A stretch of DNA of 64,000 nt from Vibrio fortis (GCF_000695685.1 NZ_JFFR01000005.1:62001-126000), one strand, 5' to 3'. Numbered from the stretch's first letter, positions 32,067-42,663 are shown. Translations and numbers: made by a program. Notes: generated by a model from the sequence alone, not told the origin.

Positions 32067-34625
32067 TTAGAACAGCTCTTCTTCCGCTTCACCTGATGAT
32101 GAGTAGATATCATCACCAAAGCGCTCGCTGATGTACTCAGTAGGCTCAGTGCCTTTTACAAAGTACTCAAACATCGAAGAACCATCGGACTTGTTGGTCA
32201 GGAGACCGGTATCTCTATCGATACGCACACGCACAATATCTTCTGGGATATCTTTGCGCTGTGCTGGCACATCTTTCAGAGCTAAGCCCATGAAGTCGAC
32301 CCAAGCTGGTTGAGCGGTTTTAGCGCCAGCTTCTGCACCCGTGATTTGGTTCTTACCTAGGTTGCTGTTGTTCTTAGTGCGACCTAAGTTACGGTTATGG
32401 TTATCAAAACCAACCCAAACTGTTGCGACAATGCCAGGGCCGTAACCACTGTACCATGTGTCTTTTGAGTCGTTGGTAGTACCGGTTTTTCCACCGATGT
32501 CTCGACGTTTTAGTGGTTGTGCACGCCAGCCTGTACCGTTCCAACCCGTACCTTCACGCCAGTTACCACCACCCCAGATGTTGCTGTACAGCATCTCACG
32601 AACTAGGAATGCATTCTGTTCAGAGATAACTTGTGGTGCATATTGCGTTTCTGCATCCACGTCTTGCTCTGCGAACTCGTCAGCAATTGGATCCGTTTCT
32701 AGAGTCGTTTCGCAATCTTGGTGACAAACCACTTTTGGTGATGCTTCAAACTCTACGTCACCAAATGGGCTTTCAACGCGGCTGATGTAGAAAGGTTCAA
32801 CATAGTAACCGCCATTAGCAAATACCGAGTAGCCCTGTGCAACCTTCATAGGCGTTAAGCTGCCAGCACCGAGTGCGATGGTTTCAGAGCGAGGCACTTC
32901 ATCAATATCAAAACCAAAGCGAGTCAGGTAGTTACGTGTATCATCTAAGCCCACTTCACGTAGTACACGTACCGCCATTACGTTCTTAGATTGCGCTAAG
33001 CCAATACGAAGACGAGTTGGACCCACATACGTTGGTGGAGAGTTCTTTGGACGCCACGCAGTACCTTGGCTCTTATCCCACTGGTTAATTGGCGCGTCAT
33101 TAATCAGCGACGCTAGCGTTAAGCCTTTATCGATAGCCGCTGAGTAGATGAAAGGTTTGATACCTGAACCTACTTGACGGATTGATTGAGTCGCGCGGTT
33201 AAATTTGTTGTGAACAAAGTTAAAGCCACCCACCATAGAGAGCACAGCACCGTTGTCTGGGTTCATCGCAACAAACGCGGTATTTGCGTTTGGCACTTGG
33301 CTTAGACGCCAGTTAGTTGGTGCCGCATTAGCGATTTCAGTGGCCTCTTCACTCTCTTCGGTTGTCGCTTCTTTACCTGAGATCGCTTCGCTGCGTACCC
33401 AGATCTGCTCACCAACAGCTAAGATCTCTTTTGCGTTTGATGGGGCTGGGCCTTGTCGGTCGTCAGTTAGGAACTTACGAGCCCAGTTCATGCCTTGCCA
33501 CTCAATCACGCCTTCGCCTTGGTTTTTAACCCAAACGTGAGCGCTTTGAGCATCTACTTTGGTCACGACTGCAGGTGTTAGATCACCATAGGTTGGTTGC
33601 GATCTTAGGTGCTTAACAATTTGTTCTTGTTCCCAAGCCGCTTGCTCGGTTTGCCACAGTACTTTTTCTGCACCACGATAGCCGTGTCGCTCATCGTAGT
33701 TAAGAAGGTTAGTGATAGCGGCGCGGTTTGCTGCATCTTGCAGAGTTGAATCAACCGTCGTGTAGACTTTCATACCTGATGTATAAGCGTCTTCACCGTA
33801 GCGTTCGACCATCCAAGCACGAGCTACTTCTGCGACATAAGGCGCGCTCAATTCGATCTCTGCACCGTGGTATTTTGATACTAACTCTTCAGCACGCGCT
33901 TCATCATACTCTTCCTGAGTAATGTACTTCTCATCCAGCATTCGGCCTAAAACTACATTACGGCGATTGGTCGCACGCTCTAGTGAGTAGATAGGGTTCA
34001 TCGTCGATGGTGCTTTTGGCATACCAGCCAGCGTTGCGATTTCACTCAGGGTGAGATCCGGAAGATCTTTACCAAAGTAAACGCGTGCAGCAGCACCGAA
34101 ACCATAAGAGCGGTGACCCAAGAAGATCTTGTTCACGTACAGCTCCATGATCTCTTCTTTGCTGAGTAGCTGCTCAATGTGGATCGCAATGAAGATCTCT
34201 TTAATCTTACGCATGATCTTTTTCTCATTTGATAAGAAGAAGTTACGCGCAAGCTGTTGTGTAATGGTACTCGCCCCTTGCTTTGCTGAGCCTGACATAG
34301 CAACAACAATCGCAGCACGAGTAATACCAATTGGGTCGATACCAGGGTGGTCGTAGAAGCGGCTATCTTCGGTAGCGATGAGTGCTTCAACTAGATGACG
34401 AGGGATTTCGTCGTAGCTGACAGGGTTGCGTCGCTTTTCACCAAATTGAGAGATCAATTTGCCGTCTTGACTGAAGACTTGCATTGGCGTTTGAAGCTCA
34501 ACATCGCGTAGCGTCGCGACATCTGGCAATTCTGGTTTTACGTAATAGTAAAAACCAAAAATTGTACTGACTCCAAGAATCATGCAAACCAATGTAAATA
34601 TGAATAATCGCTTTATGAACTTCAC
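32067..34625 (-). CDS. mrcA: Penicillin-binding protein 1A
   Basis: Bifunctional peptidoglycan synthase anchored by an N-terminal membrane helix (about 6-28). The glycosyltransferase domain has EDSRFYDHPGID and the GASTITQQLARN motif. The transpeptidase has the nucleophile Ser487 in SGIK (487-490), SKN (546-548) and KTGT (713-716). Length 852 matches E. coli. It is divergent from pilM, the same arrangement as E. coli mrcA next to its hofM genes. Confidence 0.97.
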   Translation of the reverse strand: MKFIKRLFIFTLVCMILGVSTIFGFYYYVKPELPDVATLRDVELQTPMQVFSQDGKLISQFGEKRRNPVSYDEIPRHLVEALIATEDSRFYDHPGIDPIGITRAAIVVAMSGSAKQGASTITQQLARNFFLSNEKKIMRKIKEIFIAIHIEQLLSKEEIMELYVNKIFLGHRSYGFGAAARVYFGKDLPDLTLSEIATLAGMPKAPSTMNPIYSLERATNRRNVVLGRMLDEKYITQEEYDEARAEELVSKYHGAEIELSAPYVAEVARAWMVERYGEDAYTSGMKVYTTVDSTLQDAANRAAITNLLNYDERHGYRGAEKVLWQTEQAAWEQEQIVKHLRSQPTYGDLTPAVVTKVDAQSAHVWVKNQGEGVIEWQGMNWARKFLTDDRQGPAPSNAKEILAVGEQIWVRSEAISGKEATTEESEEATEIANAAPTNWRLSQVPNANTAFVAMNPDNGAVLSMVGGFNFVHNKFNRATQSIRQVGSGIKPFIYSAAIDKGLTLASLINDAPINQWDKSQGTAWRPKNSPPTYVGPTRLRIGLAQSKNVMAVRVLREVGLDDTRNYLTRFGFDIDEVPRSETIALGAGSLTPMKVAQGYSVFANGGYYVEPFYISRVESPFGDVEFEASPKVVCHQDCETTLETDPIADEFAEQDVDAETQYAPQVISEQNAFLVREMLYSNIWGGGNWREGTGWNGTGWRAQPLKRRDIGGKTGTTNDSKDTWYSGYGPGIVATVWVGFDNHNRNLGRTKNNSNLGKNQITGAEAGAKTAQPAWVDFMGLALKDVPAQRKDIPEDIVRVRIDRDTGLLTNKSDGSSMFEYFVKGTEPTEYISERFGDDIYSSSGEAEEELF

Positions 34626-34772
34626 CGGATAATCCCTGATTAGTTAAGGCTGATAAGCAGCAAACCCTTGTACTCTAGACTAAAAACTTAGCTTTCGTTT
34701 ATTAACGCTTATTTAACCAATAATCACAACCCCTATATAAGCAACGAAATGCTTGGCATGTCAGGAGCTGGT

Positions 34773-35798
34773 ATGGGTTCGTCATTAGTTACAGGTATAG
34801 ATATAAACAATCACAGCATCAAAGCTGTGGTTTTAAAGCCCGTTGGAGAGTTATATGCCGTAGTGGGATACAAAGAACTGCCTATTACGGACGACATTTT
34901 CACAGATAACCACACCTTGGAGTATCAGAAAACTGTAAAGAAACTCAAAGAACTTAGGAAAGGCTTACCATTTGGCTGCCGTCATGCCGCTATTTCAGTC
35001 CCAGATAATACCGTGATTAGCAAAGTATTGCAGATAGAAAGTGACCTAGAAGACCGAGAAAAAGAGTTCTCTATCTATCAAACTTTTGCTCACCAATCAC
35101 CTTTTCCGATTGAGGAGCTGAGCCTAGATTTCATTAAACTGGACGATAAGCGATTTGGAAATGGCTCAACCACCAGTTATCAGGTTTATGCAACGCGCAA
35201 AGAAGTGGTGGAGAGTCGCTCCCAAGCGCTGACTAAAGCTGGTTTTCGTCCGGTTATGGTAGATACCCAAGCTCATGGGTTACTTCACATTTGGCAGCTG
35301 GCAACTCGGCTTTATCCAGAGAAGCAGAGTTGGATAATGATCGATATTGGGGTCAATCAAACCTCACTTGGCCTCATTCCGCAAAGCGGGATTCCATTTT
35401 TCAAAGATATAGCCTTTGGTACTCAAGCGCTTTATCAGGCAGGCCACATAGGGGAACACACGACTCCCTTTGCCTCTGCAGAGCAGACTCAAGCCTTTAC
35501 CGTGAACTTGATCGAAAGGCTCAAACGCCAGTTTCAGCTCTACGCGTCGGCCAACTCTCTTCAAGCACTGAAAGGAATCTGGTTGATGGGAGAGGGAGCG
35601 GAAACTCCGATGCTTGCAGGGCAGTTGGAACGCCATTTTCAGCTCGCGTGTGAAACGCTTAATCCCTTAGCGCTCTTTGAGAATAAAGCCTCTAATAAAC
35701 GCTATAAGGGCATGGACCGACATGCCTTTGGTATTGCGGCTGGCATTGCAGTGAGTGGTGTGAAGTGGCAAGGAGTGAAGCATGTTGCATCAAATTAA
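34773..35798 (+). CDS. pilM: Type IV pilus assembly protein PilM
   Basis: Actin-like cytoplasmic ATPase-fold protein that links the pilus inner platform to PilN. The 341-residue protein begins VTGIDINNHSIKAVVLK, the phosphate-1 style strand, and has the DTQAHGLLHIWQ and IDIGVNQTS motifs. ATG 34773 has AGGAG five bases upstream, whereas the ATGs at 34749 and 34758 have none. The gene opens pilMNOPQ; the 3' end overlaps pilN by 17 bases. Confidence 0.93.
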   Translation: MGSSLVTGIDINNHSIKAVVLKPVGELYAVVGYKELPITDDIFTDNHTLEYQKTVKKLKELRKGLPFGCRHAAISVPDNTVISKVLQIESDLEDREKEFSIYQTFAHQSPFPIEELSLDFIKLDDKRFGNGSTTSYQVYATRKEVVESRSQALTKAGFRPVMVDTQAHGLLHIWQLATRLYPEKQSWIMIDIGVNQTSLGLIPQSGIPFFKDIAFGTQALYQAGHIGEHTTPFASAEQTQAFTVNLIERLKRQFQLYASANSLQALKGIWLMGEGAETPMLAGQLERHFQLACETLNPLALFENKASNKRYKGMDRHAFGIAAGIAVSGVKWQGVKHVASN

Positions 35799-36381
35799 CC
35801 TTCTTCCTTGGCGTGATGAGCTAAGAGCACAGCACAAGAAACGCTTCATTCAATTGGTGATCTTAGGAACCTTAGTTGCGGTTATGGGACAATGGGCTAT
35901 CGGGCATTACTTCCAACAAGAGAAAGCTCGTCAGCAAGCGCGTCTTACCTATCTTGAGCAATATATCGGCCAGCTTGATAAACAGATTCGCTCTTTGAAA
36001 GTTGCGGAGCGTGAGCACAAAGCCATTTTAACTCGCCTAGATGTCGTTGAATCACTTCAGTCTGGTCGCAACAAAACCACGCACTTTATGAATCTGATGC
36101 CTGAATTGATTCCTGAAGGGGTGTACGTCGACAAGATCAAGATGAATGGGCAAGAGATAGAGATGTCGGGTATCAGTGACAGCACAGCACGGCTCGCCAC
36201 TATGCTCGATAACCTAGAACGTTCCGCCTCCCTCAGTAATGTTGAAATGCACTCAATTGTGCACAATCGCAAGCGCTTTAATAAAGAATTTCAAACCTTT
36301 AAGGTCTCATTTGGCTTTGTCTCGCCCTCTATAAAACAGACGCGAATACGAAGCAAGGCTCAAGAGGCGTCGCATGGTTAA
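35782..36381 (+). CDS. pilN: Type IV pilus assembly protein PilN
   Basis: Bitopic inner-membrane protein binding PilM by its N-terminal INLLPWR motif (residues 5-11). One membrane helix (about 24-42) is followed by a coiled coil and a periplasmic ferredoxin-like fold. It starts inside pilM with AAGGAG upstream, and overlaps pilO by 8 bases, so translation is probably coupled. 199 residues. Confidence 0.93.
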   Translation: MLHQINLLPWRDELRAQHKKRFIQLVILGTLVAVMGQWAIGHYFQQEKARQQARLTYLEQYIGQLDKQIRSLKVAEREHKAILTRLDVVESLQSGRNKTTHFMNLMPELIPEGVYVDKIKMNGQEIEMSGISDSTARLATMLDNLERSASLSNVEMHSIVHNRKRFNKEFQTFKVSFGFVSPSIKQTRIRSKAQEASHG

Positions 36382-36967
36382 CCTTCAAGATCTCGATGTC
36401 GACGAAATCACTGAGTGGCCACTACTACCACAGATGTTGGTGATTGTTTTGTTGATGCTGGTTATTCAAGGTTTCGGCGCTTGGTTCTATGTGATGCCAC
36501 TTAATGACGAACTTGAGCAAATGAAGCAGCAAGAGCAGACCTTAAAAACCACCCTTAGGATCAAAGCCAATAAAGTGGCCACTCTGCCTGCGTTACAGAA
36601 TCAACTTGATGAATTGACCAGTCGCTACGATTACCTACTTGAGCAGCTTCCAGTTCAAAAAGAGTTAGCGAGTATGTTGGCCTCTGTGAATGAGCTCGGC
36701 TTAGACAACAACCTCACTTTTACTCGTATTGACTGGGGGGCGAAAGAGAACAAGGCTTTTCTGTATCGACTGCCTCTGAATATTGAGCTAACGGGTGACT
36801 ACCATGAGATTGGGGACTTTTCTGCCGCTATAGCCAAGCTACCGCGCATTATCAGTTTTGATGATGTGACTTGGCAAAGAGTTAGCCAAGAAAGCAGTAC
36901 TTTGCATTTCCGTGTTCGCGCATACACCTACCAATTCAAGGCAGAGGTCAAAGATGAGTCTCGTTAG
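36374..36967 (+). CDS. pilO: Type IV pilus assembly protein PilO
   Basis: Periplasmic partner of PilN in the alignment complex. It has an N-terminal helix (about 18-40), a coiled coil (45-90, LEQMKQQEQTLK...) and a C-terminal alpha/beta domain. 197 residues. Overlaps both neighbours. Confidence 0.93.
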   Translation: MVNLQDLDVDEITEWPLLPQMLVIVLLMLVIQGFGAWFYVMPLNDELEQMKQQEQTLKTTLRIKANKVATLPALQNQLDELTSRYDYLLEQLPVQKELASMLASVNELGLDNNLTFTRIDWGAKENKAFLYRLPLNIELTGDYHEIGDFSAAIAKLPRIISFDDVTWQRVSQESSTLHFRVRAYTYQFKAEVKDESR

Positions 36968-37472
36968 ATCGCTGCTGGTGCTGTTGATTGTTTCTACGGT
37001 CGTCGGGTGTAAGGCAAATCAAGACTCTTTAGAGGAGTTTGTTGTCCAGGTAGAGGCAAGAGCACGCAAAGACGTCGAGCAGCTAAGTCCTACTTCTGAG
37101 TTCATTGCCGCGCAATATCACCAAAGGACGCATCGTCCGCCATTTGAACTGCCCAAAGAGGCGTTGGTACTGACTCAACCCAAAGCGAAAAAAGATTGTT
37201 GGCAGCCAAATCGACGCAGTCGTACGGGCAAGTTAGAGAAGTATCCGCTGGAACAGTTGCGGCTCAAGGGAGTCATGGGCAGCGGCAGTCAAATCTCTGG
37301 TCTTGTTCAAACTCCCAAAGGAAGCGTCGTCAAGGTCCAGAAAGGCCAATTCATCGGCTTGAACAGTGGGCGTGTTACCAAAGTCACCAGTCAGTACGTA
37401 TTGATTAATGAAACCCTTCCAGATGGTCTAGGTTGTTGGCATCGACGCAATGTCCGCTTAGCTCTCAAATAA
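36954..37472 (+). CDS. pilP: Type IV pilus assembly lipoprotein PilP
   Basis: Inner-membrane lipoprotein that connects PilNO to the secretin PilQ. The 172-residue chain has a lipobox-like VVGC with the lipidated Cys near residue 19, a flexible linker, and a C-terminal HR-type beta-sandwich (LRLKGVMGSG...). ATG 36954 follows AGAGG and overlaps pilO by 14 bases; an earlier in-frame ATG at 36912 would hide the signal peptide. Confidence 0.92.
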   Translation: MSLVRSLLVLLIVSTVVGCKANQDSLEEFVVQVEARARKDVEQLSPTSEFIAAQYHQRTHRPPFELPKEALVLTQPKAKKDCWQPNRRSRTGKLEKYPLEQLRLKGVMGSGSQISGLVQTPKGSVVKVQKGQFIGLNSGRVTKVTSQYVLINETLPDGLGCWHRRNVRLALK

Positions 37473-37504
37473 ACCAACCACATGCCGTGGATAGAGATGT
37501 AGAT

Positions 37505-39229
37505 ATGATTAAAGGATTAAGTCGGTTATCGAGCCGGATGCACCAAGCTGTTTTCGTTGTGTTGCTATGTTGCGTCACGGTTGGGGTCAAAGCACAAACG
37601 CAACCCAATGAACTAAAGAGTATCGATTTTAGGGTTAATCAAGCTCGTGAAGCAGTGATTGTTATTCAGTTGGCCTCTAGTAGTACTGTCGTTGACGTGC
37701 AGAAAGCTCAAGAGGGGCTCAGTATTGAGCTACTTAATACTCAAGTCGCAGATGACAAACTCTACCTTTTAGATGTGAAGGACTTTTCAACCTTGGTGGA
37801 AGAGATTGAGGTATTTAGAGAAACACCGAGTACCCGTTTATTCGCAAACATCAATGCTGACTACGACTATGAGTATCAGATTAACGGGCGTGAAATCGAG
37901 GTGGTGATCAGCGCCCCCACAATAGCCGAGGATGAACCTAAGAAGAGTATTCTCGACAGAGAGGGCAAGCTCATCTCGATTAACTTCCAAGATATCCCTG
38001 TGCGGAACGTATTGCAGCTTATCGCTGACTATAACGATTTTAACTTGGTGGTGTCTGACTCTGTATCTGGCAACCTCACACTGCGCCTTGATGGTGTGCC
38101 ATGGCAGCAAGTGCTGGACATCATTCTTCAGGTCAAAGGGCTCGATAAGCGAGTTGATGGCAATGTGATACTGGTAGCTCCAAGAGCCGAACTCGACCTG
38201 AGAGAGCAGCAAGCCCTGGAAAAGTCGAGACTAGAGCAAGAGCTAGGGGAGTTGAAGTCAGAGATTATTAAAATTAACTTTGCCAAAGCCACCGATATTG
38301 CCGATATGATTGGTGGTGATGGAACCGTTAGCATGCTCTCTGATAGAGGCAGCATTACCATTGATGAACGTACTAATTCGTTGTTGATTCGAGAGCTCGC
38401 TGAGAACATTTCGGTGATCCGAGAAATTATCGAGTCACTCGATATTCCAGTAAAACAGGTTCAGATTGAGGCGAGAATAGTGACAGTCACTGAAGGGAAT
38501 CTAGATGAGCTTGGTGTGCGTTGGGGCGTTTCATCAACCAATGGTAGCTTTAAAGCCGGAGGCTCGATAGAAGGTAATTATCCGACAATCCAGCCCTATA
38601 ACGGTGGCGATAGCGGTGATGATTCCAGTGCGCTCGACAACTATCTCAACGTCAACCTTGGCGCAACTTCTCCGAATGCATCGAGCATTGCTTTTCAAGT
38701 GGCCAAGCTAGGATCGGACACCTTGCTTGATTTGGAGTTATCGGCTCTTCAACAAGAGTCAAAAGCGGAGATCATCTCCAGTCCTCGTTTAATCACCACC
38801 AATAAGAAGCCTGCCTATATTGAACAGGGAACAGAAATCCCTTACTTAGAATCGTCTTCGAGTGGTGCGACATCGGTATCATTCAAGAAGGCGGTATTGA
38901 GCCTTAAGGTGACGCCACAGATAACTCCAGATAACCGCTTGGTGCTGGATCTCAGCGTGACCCAAGACAGGCCCGGACAAGTGGTGAAAACCGGTACGGG
39001 TGAAGCGGTGGCAATAGATACTCAGAGAATTGGTACACAGGTTTTGGTAAACAACGGAGAAACCGTAGTGTTGGGAGGGATTTTTCAACATAGTGTGAGT
39101 AATACCGTTGATAAGGTGCCAGTTCTTGGGGATTTACCGCTTTTAGGCGCATTATTTCGCCGAAGTTATGAAAATGTAGGGAAAAGTGAGCTGTTGATCT
39201 TTGTTACACCTAAAGTTGTGATTCAGTAA
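37505..39229 (+). CDS. pilQ: Type IV pilus secretin PilQ
   Basis: Outer-membrane ring through which the pilus passes, also used for DNA uptake in competent vibrios. A signal peptide (about 1-30, ending GVKA) is followed by an AMIN domain, an STN/N0 domain (INFQDIPVRNVLQLIADYNDFN), an N1 domain, and a secretin domain (about 330-574) with VPVLGDLPLLGALFR near the end. 574 residues from ATG 37505; a second ATG at 37538 is possible, and the reading from 37433 is rejected as it overlaps pilP. Confidence 0.93.
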   Translation: MIKGLSRLSSRMHQAVFVVLLCCVTVGVKAQTQPNELKSIDFRVNQAREAVIVIQLASSSTVVDVQKAQEGLSIELLNTQVADDKLYLLDVKDFSTLVEEIEVFRETPSTRLFANINADYDYEYQINGREIEVVISAPTIAEDEPKKSILDREGKLISINFQDIPVRNVLQLIADYNDFNLVVSDSVSGNLTLRLDGVPWQQVLDIILQVKGLDKRVDGNVILVAPRAELDLREQQALEKSRLEQELGELKSEIIKINFAKATDIADMIGGDGTVSMLSDRGSITIDERTNSLLIRELAENISVIREIIESLDIPVKQVQIEARIVTVTEGNLDELGVRWGVSSTNGSFKAGGSIEGNYPTIQPYNGGDSGDDSSALDNYLNVNLGATSPNASSIAFQVAKLGSDTLLDLELSALQQESKAEIISSPRLITTNKKPAYIEQGTEIPYLESSSSGATSVSFKKAVLSLKVTPQITPDNRLVLDLSVTQDRPGQVVKTGTGEAVAIDTQRIGTQVLVNNGETVVLGGIFQHSVSNTVDKVPVLGDLPLLGALFRRSYENVGKSELLIFVTPKVVIQ

Positions 39230-39262
39230 CGGATAATTAGATCAAAAATAAAGTTGCATTAG

Positions 39263-39323
39263 TGGCACCTAACCTTGATAATTTCGGGTCTTATCACGAA
39301 TTATCTGTGAGGAATCGGTGCCA
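39263..39323 (+). ncRNA. Two-stem structure in the pilQ-aroK spacer
   Basis: Outer arms TGGCACC (39263-39269) and GGTGCCA (39317-39323) enclose an inner stem GATAATTTCG / CGAATTATC (39277-39286, 39297-39305) with one bulged T and a ten-base loop. It precedes aroK by 80 bp. It lacks a directly attached T-run, so it is not a plain terminator. Nature unknown. Confidence 0.45.
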
Positions 39324-39403
39324 CGGGCCTTTTAATTTCAGTATTACTACTGACCTACCTTGTGGCGATGTCATTGAATTAACGTTGTAAATTACTGCTA
39401 AAC

Positions 39404-39922
39404 ATGGCTGAGAAACGCAATATTTTTCTTGTTGGCCCAATGGGCGCCGGCAAAAGTACAATTGGTAGACACCTAGCTTCCCAACTGCACATGGAGTTTC
39501 TAGACTCTGATACTGTAATCGAAGAGCGCACTGGCGCAGACATCGCTTGGGTATTTGATGTAGAAGGTGAAGAAGGTTTCCGTAAACGCGAAGAATCTGT
39601 AATCAACGATCTGACAGAAGAGCAAGGTATTGTTCTTGCGACAGGCGGTGGTTCAGTAATGAGCAAAGAAAATCGCAACCGTCTATCTGCACGAGGTATT
39701 GTTGTTTACCTTGAAACAACAATTGAAAAGCAACTTGCGCGTACAAACCGCGACAAGAAGCGCCCTCTACTTCAAACGGATAACCCGCGTGATGTGCTAG
39801 AAGATCTAGCAATGACTCGCAACGCACTATACGAAGAAGTGGCGGACTACACAGTTCGTACTGACGATCAAAGTGCAAAAGTGGTAGCCAACCAGATCGT
39901 AAAAATGCTAGAAGAACGTTAA
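39404..39922 (+). CDS. aroK: Shikimate kinase I
   Basis: Phosphorylates shikimate with ATP in the aromatic amino acid pathway. The P-loop GPMGAGKS (11-18) and the shikimate-binding DSD (about 34-36) are clear, together with ATGGGSV near 75-81. 172 residues. It follows pilQ, as the E. coli gene follows hofQ, and starts the aroK-aroB-damX-dam run. aroB begins 25 bases after the stop. Confidence 0.97.
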   Translation: MAEKRNIFLVGPMGAGKSTIGRHLASQLHMEFLDSDTVIEERTGADIAWVFDVEGEEGFRKREESVINDLTEEQGIVLATGGGSVMSKENRNRLSARGIVVYLETTIEKQLARTNRDKKRPLLQTDNPRDVLEDLAMTRNALYEEVADYTVRTDDQSAKVVANQIVKMLEER

Positions 39923-39947
39923 GTTCAATTTTTTCGGAGAGCAAACC

Positions 39948-41036
39948 ATGGAACGGATTACGGTCAATCTAGCTGAGCGTAGCTACCCAATCTCTATCGG
40001 CGCCGGGTTATTTGAAGACCCGGCGTACCTTTCTTTTTTATCTGGCAAACAAAAAGTCGTTGTGATCAGTAATGTCACAGTTGCGCCTTTGTATGCGGAT
40101 AAAATCTTATCGCTTTTAAGTGATGTTGGCTGTCAAGCATCTCTGCTGGAGCTGCCTGATGGCGAGCAATACAAGACGCTTGAAACCTTTAACACCGTAA
40201 TGAGCTACATGCTTGAAGGAAATTACAGCCGCGATGTGGTCGTGATTGCTTTAGGTGGCGGTGTGATTGGTGACCTTGTCGGCTTTGCGGCGGCTTGTTA
40301 CCAGCGTGGTATTGATTTCGTTCAGATTCCAACAACTCTGCTTTCACAAGTTGACTCGTCGGTAGGTGGTAAAACTGCGGTTAACCACCCTATGGGTAAA
40401 AACATGATCGGTGCTTTCTATCAACCGAAGTCAGTGATCATCGATACCAATTGTTTATCGACTCTACCTGAGCGCGAGTTTGCGGCAGGTATTGCTGAAG
40501 TGATCAAGTACGGCATCATTTATGATGAAGCCTTCTTTAGTTGGCTTGAAGAGAATCTTGATAAGCTGTATCAACTCGACGAGCAAGCACTAACTACAGC
40601 GATTGCTCGTTGTTGTGCGATTAAAGCTGAAGTCGTGGCACAAGATGAGAAAGAGTCAGGAATCCGTGCGTTATTGAACCTAGGTCATACATTTGGTCAT
40701 GCGATTGAAGCAGAACTAGGCTATGGTAATTGGCTACACGGTGAAGCAGTTTCATCCGGTACGGTTATGGCTGCGAAAACAGCACAGCTGCAGGGCTTGA
40801 TTACCGAGCAGCAACTTGAGCGCATTATTTCTATACTCAAGAGTGCGAAGTTGCCGATTCATACCCCAGAAAGCATGTCTTTTGAAGATTTCATGAAGCA
40901 CATGATGCGTGATAAAAAAGTGCTCTCTGGTCAGCTCCGCCTCGTTCTACCAACCAGCATTGGTACAGCCGATGTGGTTGCCGATGTACCTCAGGACATC
41001 ATCAAACAAGCGATTGATTTCTGTCGTACGCTTTAA
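39948..41036 (+). CDS. aroB: 3-dehydroquinate synthase
   Basis: NAD- and metal-dependent enzyme that closes DAHP to dehydroquinate. Motifs include [13 protein letters not shown] (about 103-115), the [20 protein letters not shown] stretch, and the metal-binding His in [10 protein letters not shown]. 362 residues, as in E. coli. CGGAGAGCAAACC precedes the ATG. Confidence 0.97.
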   Translation: MERITVNLAERSYPISIGAGLFEDPAYLSFLSGKQKVVVISNVTVAPLYADKILSLLSDVGCQASLLELPDGEQYKTLETFNTVMSYMLEGNYSRDVVVIALGGGVIGDLVGFAAACYQRGIDFVQIPTTLLSQVDSSVGGKTAVNHPMGKNMIGAFYQPKSVIIDTNCLSTLPEREFAAGIAEVIKYGIIYDEAFFSWLEENLDKLYQLDEQALTTAIARCCAIKAEVVAQDEKESGIRALLNLGHTFGHAIEAELGYGNWLHGEAVSSGTVMAAKTAQLQGLITEQQLERIISILKSAKLPIHTPESMSFEDFMKHMMRDKKVLSGQLRLVLPTSIGTADVVADVPQDIIKQAIDFCRTL

Positions 41037-41118
41037 GCAAGAAGTAACGTTACTCTGAGCTATTGTGGCTCAGAGTGACAATCTCGATGTTTGGTTGATT
41101 TGTCAGTAGGGAAGCCTA

Positions 41119-42663
41119 ATGAGTTTGGCTCATGAATTAAGAGTATTGGAGTTAGAGTCTCAGGTTGAGCTGCTAGAGCGGTTACAACTACTCACCAATT
41201 TTGGTTCAAACTTAGTAACTGTAGCGGGTAAGCCCGGTTCAGGAAAAACATGGTTAGCGCAACGCTACCTTGAAGCTTGGGCGACTGATAAAAATCAATG
41301 CCTACTGTTTTGTCATCCCAATCAAGACGACCAACAACTCCGTGCGCTCATTCTGAGCCAAATCGTTTCCGATCCTCTTTTTAATCAACATGACTCCCTA
41401 AGCGATAGCCTAACGCGAATCCTTGATGGTGATTCGTGCGATGTGGTGATCGTGGTTGATAATGCCCATCGATTATCGGAAGTGTTGGTTTCGGAGCTGT
41501 GGTTGTTGGTACTCGAAGCGCAAAATAACCCTCAATGGACGATTAATGTTGTTCTGTTTTCAGAATTGGGACATTTAGATTCTCTCTTAACTCGCTTGAG
41601 TTACGGGCAAGAGCATAAGCCCATTGACCTTGAAATTGAGCCTCTATCGGAGCAAGAGGCACTGCAGTTTTTTGAGTCGTTGGTGGTGCGTTATGTGGAA
41701 GACGATATGGAAAATCGGGTACGAAGCGCATTTAGGAAAGCTGCGCCTCTGCCGGGTGAGTTAATGGCTCTAGGAGAGTTAAAAGTGGAAAAAAGGATTA
41801 TTATTCGCTCAATTATTGGCTCACCAACCAACATCGCAATTTTGGTAGCCTTGTTATTGGTTGTGATTGGTGGTGGTTACTGGTGGATGCTTAGTCAGCC
41901 AACCCCCGATGATAAAGCAGAATCTCTGATTGCCCCAATTGAGCAGACCGCGATTCCTACCTTTGAAACCAAAGAGAGTCAGAGTGACGAAAATTTGGAA
42001 GACGTGACTGCGCCTGAATCTGATGGTGGTGATAGCTATGTCGGTGCAGAAGATGATACCTCCTCTCTACCTCCTGTTGTGGTTGAAGAGACAGTAAGCG
42101 TAGGAGCAGAGCAAGATACTCAGCAACGTGTGGTTATTACTTCTGATGTTGTCGATGCGCTTCTGGAAGGCAAACCAGAGACGGTCGATACCCAGAATAT
42201 TGATGATGTTGTTGAGGCAAATGGTTCATCAAGCAGCAACGAACCAATTGCTCCGTCGCAGGCAGCGCTTGAAGCTTCCAGTGATGATGAAGGTGCTGCT
42301 CGTGAACAAGCGGAACTGGCAGCCCAAGAAGCGGCACAAGCACCTGCGAAAACCATCACCTTCTCGTTTGCGAGAGACGAACTCAAAGCCTTGTCGCCAC
42401 GAGCTTATACTCTTCAGCTAGGCGCGATGACAGAGCTTGAAGATGTTCAGTCTTTCATTGAGCAATACGATATTGCTGATGACGTTCGTATCTACCCAAC
42501 AGTACGTAATGATATCGAGTGGTTCATTGTCACTTACCAAAATTACCCAACCATTCAAGTGGCTCGAGATGCGGTAGAATCGCTACCAAAAGAGTTACAA
42601 GCATTGGAACCTTGGGCAAAATCGATGAATCAAGTACATCGAGAGATAGAACGTGCGAAATAA
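41119..42663 (+). CDS. damX: Cell division protein DamX
   Basis: SPOR-domain protein at the septal ring. It opens with an ATPase-like domain carrying a P-loop GKPGSGKT (37-44) and DNAHR. A single membrane helix lies at about 237-260, then a long acidic low-complexity linker, and a SPOR domain (about 418-500, AYTLQLGAMTELEDVQSF). 514 residues. The gene lies directly upstream of dam, as in E. coli. Confidence 0.93.
   Translation: MSLAHELRVLELESQVELLERLQLLTNFGSNLVTVAGKPGSGKTWLAQRYLEAWATDKNQCLLFCHPNQDDQQLRALILSQIVSDPLFNQHDSLSDSLTRILDGDSCDVVIVVDNAHRLSEVLVSELWLLVLEAQNNPQWTINVVLFSELGHLDSLLTRLSYGQEHKPIDLEIEPLSEQEALQFFESLVVRYVEDDMENRVRSAFRKAAPLPGELMALGELKVEKRIIIRSIIGSPTNIAILVALLLVVIGGGYWWMLSQPTPDDKAESLIAPIEQTAIPTFETKESQSDENLEDVTAPESDGGDSYVGAEDDTSSLPPVVVEETVSVGAEQDTQQRVVITSDVVDALLEGKPETVDTQNIDDVVEANGSSSSNEPIAPSQAALEASSDDEGAAREQAELAAQEAAQAPAKTITFSFARDELKALSPRAYTLQLGAMTELEDVQSFIEQYDIADDVRIYPTVRNDIEWFIVTYQNYPTIQVARDAVESLPKELQALEPWAKSMNQVHREIERAK

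Noticed and set aside
34626..34772. Competence (CRP-S type) site before pilM
   Set aside because: No TGCGA-N6-TCGCA-like sequence could be found in the spacer.
35291..35653. 120-codon frame inside pilM
   Set aside because: It overlaps a well-supported pilM frame and resembles no family.
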